DNA of 6,351 bases from Anaerolineae bacterium (GTDB lineage Bacteria > Chloroflexota > Anaerolineae > JACIWP01). A program made the translations under genes and the position numbers. Below the pieces are notes generated by a model, which searched no databases, was not told the origin of the DNA, and saw only the letters and a list, made by a program, of their open reading frames with translations. This document shows positions 5,432 through 6,351 of this stretch, one piece after another; the stretch's first letter is position 1, and each line of letters starts with the position of its first letter. The stretch spans positions 1 through 6,351 of the forward strand of contig JACIWP010000187.1 in NCBI GenBank assembly GCA_014360855.1. The letters are read 5' to 3'.

Positions 5432-6102
5432 CCCAGCGACTCCAGCACCTGCCGCACGTACTCCATGCCCAGGCGCGGACTGGTCAGCACTGGAACACGC
5501 CGGCGCTCCGCCGGCATCCCCTCCAGCGCCCGCGCCATGGACGCCTGGGCCAGCAAGACCACCTCATTGCGGGCCATCAACAGCTCCAGACATTCCTGCA
5601 CCAACCGATCATGGGTCTCCAGGTCGCCGGTGAAGAGCGCCGCATAGGCCCCCTCGCACAGCATCGGCTCCACTTGTACCTCGCCTATGCCCTTTGCCCG
5701 CGCCCGGCTGCGCACCAGATCGCTGACCGGCTTCAGCGCCGTCGGAGCCGTCGCCACCACGCCAATGCGCCGGCCCAGTTCCAGCGCCCGATCTGCCATG
5801 GCCTGGTCAATCTTCACCACGGGCACGCGCACTACCTGCTGTGCCACATCCACACACGGGGAAATGGAATTGCAGGTCACCAGGATGACATCCGCGCCGG
5901 CGCTCTCCGCCCACACAGCATGCTCGCATAGGCGGCGGTTGAGCGCCGGCGTGGGTCCCCCCTCCGCCAGCACCACCTTCAGCATTCCCTCGTCCACAAT
6001 GTGGAAACGGCGCACATCTGGAAGAAGCTCCTGGGCCAGCCCATCGAACAGGGAGACCACCCCCGTCAGCGTATGCACCATGGCAAGCGTTCTTTCGGCC
6101 AT
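5428..6102 (-). CDS. Aspartate/glutamate racemase-family protein
   Basis: A 224-residue cytosolic protein of the Asp/Glu/hydantoin racemase superfamily, which uses cysteine acid/base chemistry without cofactor. The first catalytic-type cysteine is Cys77 in ADVILVTCNSISPC (70-83). VPVVKIDQAMA (93-103) and GRRIGVVATAPTAL (110-123) mark the second half of the first lobe and the domain crossover. LCEGAYAALFTGD (148-160) follows. Where classic members have the second cysteine, this protein reads VVLLAQASMARAL (181-193), so Ala or Ser replaces Cys. I recall relatives with the same AQASMAR segment, so this is probably a subfamily trait and not a mutation. The substrate is unknown. I chose the ATG at 6102, not the in-frame ATG at 6132, because AGAGAGGAG lies nine bases upstream and the preceding gene ends one base away (TGA-G-ATG). 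Confidence 0.85.
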   Translation of the reverse strand: MAERTLAMVHTLTGVVSLFDGLAQELLPDVRRFHIVDEGMLKVVLAEGGPTPALNRRLCEHAVWAESAGADVILVTCNSISPCVDVAQQVVRVPVVKIDQAMADRALELGRRIGVVATAPTALKPVSDLVRSRARAKGIGEVQVEPMLCEGAYAALFTGDLETHDRLVQECLELLMARNEVVLLAQASMARALEGMPAERRRVPVLTSPRLGMEYVRQVLESLG

Positions 6103-6103
6103 C

Positions 6104-6351
6104 TCAGGGCGCTCCTCTCTGCCCGCCGGCATAGCGGCGCATCAGCCGGCGCATGGCCAGCGCGGTTTGTATGCCGGCGGTGTCCGGGTCCGGCCGCGCC
6201 AGCAGTTCCGCCGACAGAAACCGATCGTATCCCACTTCCACCAGAGCGCGCAGCATCCTCCCAAAGGCGAAGTGCCCCTTCCCCGGCGGCAGGCGGTTGC
6301 TGTCTCCCAAATGCACATGCCATAAACGCGGCGCGGCGGTATGCACCGCCC
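6104..6351 (-). CDS. Sugar phosphate isomerase/epimerase-type TIM-barrel protein, C-terminal part
   Basis: The gene enters from the right edge, so only the last 82 or so residues are seen and the true start is outside the window (the GTG at 6346 is an internal codon). The segment LWHVHLGDSNRLPPGKGHF is the typical late-barrel signature of the xylose isomerase-like (AP endonuclease 2-like) family: a metal-binding His (HVH), an Asp and an Arg in DSNR, and the PG-x-GH loop. The following YDRFLSAELL carries the conserved Glu that, in D-tagatose 3-epimerase and hydroxypyruvate isomerase relatives, binds the metal and acts in catalysis. RPDPDTAGIQTALAMRRLMRR forms the last helix. It most likely isomerises or epimerises a sugar or a polyol-derived acid. 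The stop is one base before the racemase-family ATG, so the two genes are almost certainly co-transcribed. Confidence 0.85.
   Translation of the reverse strand, partial: AVHTAAPRLWHVHLGDSNRLPPGKGHFAFGRMLRALVEVGYDRFLSAELLARPDPDTAGIQTALAMRRLMRRYAGGQRGAP
6112..6120 (-). promoter_or_regulatory. Ribosome binding site fixing the racemase-family start
   Basis: AGAGAGGAG on the minus strand, nine bases before the ATG at 6102. It lies inside the end of the upstream TIM-barrel gene, and it favours the 6102 start over the ATG at 6132. Confidence 0.6.

Noticed and set aside
6102..6132. Upstream ATG at 6132 as the start of the racemase-family gene
   Set aside because: It would overlap the TIM-barrel gene by 29 bases and add a non-conserved, charged ten-residue leader; the ATG at 6102 has a ribosome site and ideal operon spacing.

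Overview
The window is about 60% G+C by eye and gene-dense. The hexamer GCCGGC is scattered through it at very high density, about 48 copies by hand count. The base composition, strong GGAGG ribosome sites and protein types fit a free-living GC-rich bacterium. I lean towards Chloroflexota (an Anaerolineae-like genome), but nothing here proves the taxon. No rRNA, tRNA, CRISPR array, insertion sequence or phage gene is visible, so this looks like chromosomal backbone carrying metabolic and transport genes.

Layout. The left edge holds two plus-strand membrane-protein genes: a LysE-family exporter cut by the window start (2-583), then a 126-residue four-helix EamA/SMR-like protein (655-1035). Facing them is a minus-strand group read right to left: a TIGR01777-family NAD(P)-binding epimerase-like protein (4331-3399), a Rieske non-haem iron oxygenase (3302-2322), and a TetA-like MFS exporter (2325-1072) whose ATG overlaps the oxygenase stop in an ATGA junction. 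The 464-base gap 4332-4795 is lower in G+C. It holds a candidate promoter for the epimerase-like gene, an uncertain small ORF (4545-4796) and a 16-base palindrome just before the next start codon. A plus-strand gene of YkoP-like appearance (4796-5431) follows. Its TAA shares the four bases TTAA with the TAA of the convergent Asp/Glu racemase-family gene (6102-5428). That gene lies one base downstream of a TIM-barrel sugar isomerase/epimerase gene that runs off the right edge.

How the genes may work together. The oxygenase and exporter are translationally coupled, which suggests that an oxidised small molecule is made or modified and then exported. This is inference, and neither a reductase nor a ferredoxin partner is encoded here. 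The racemase and TIM-barrel genes form a second tight pair that looks like small-molecule (sugar or acid) metabolism. The most unusual features are the GCCGGC excess, the oxygenase/exporter coupling with a palindrome upstream, the palindrome that would mask the ribosome site of the YkoP-like gene, and the unidentified small ORF that abuts it. I found no clear new defence or mobile system.
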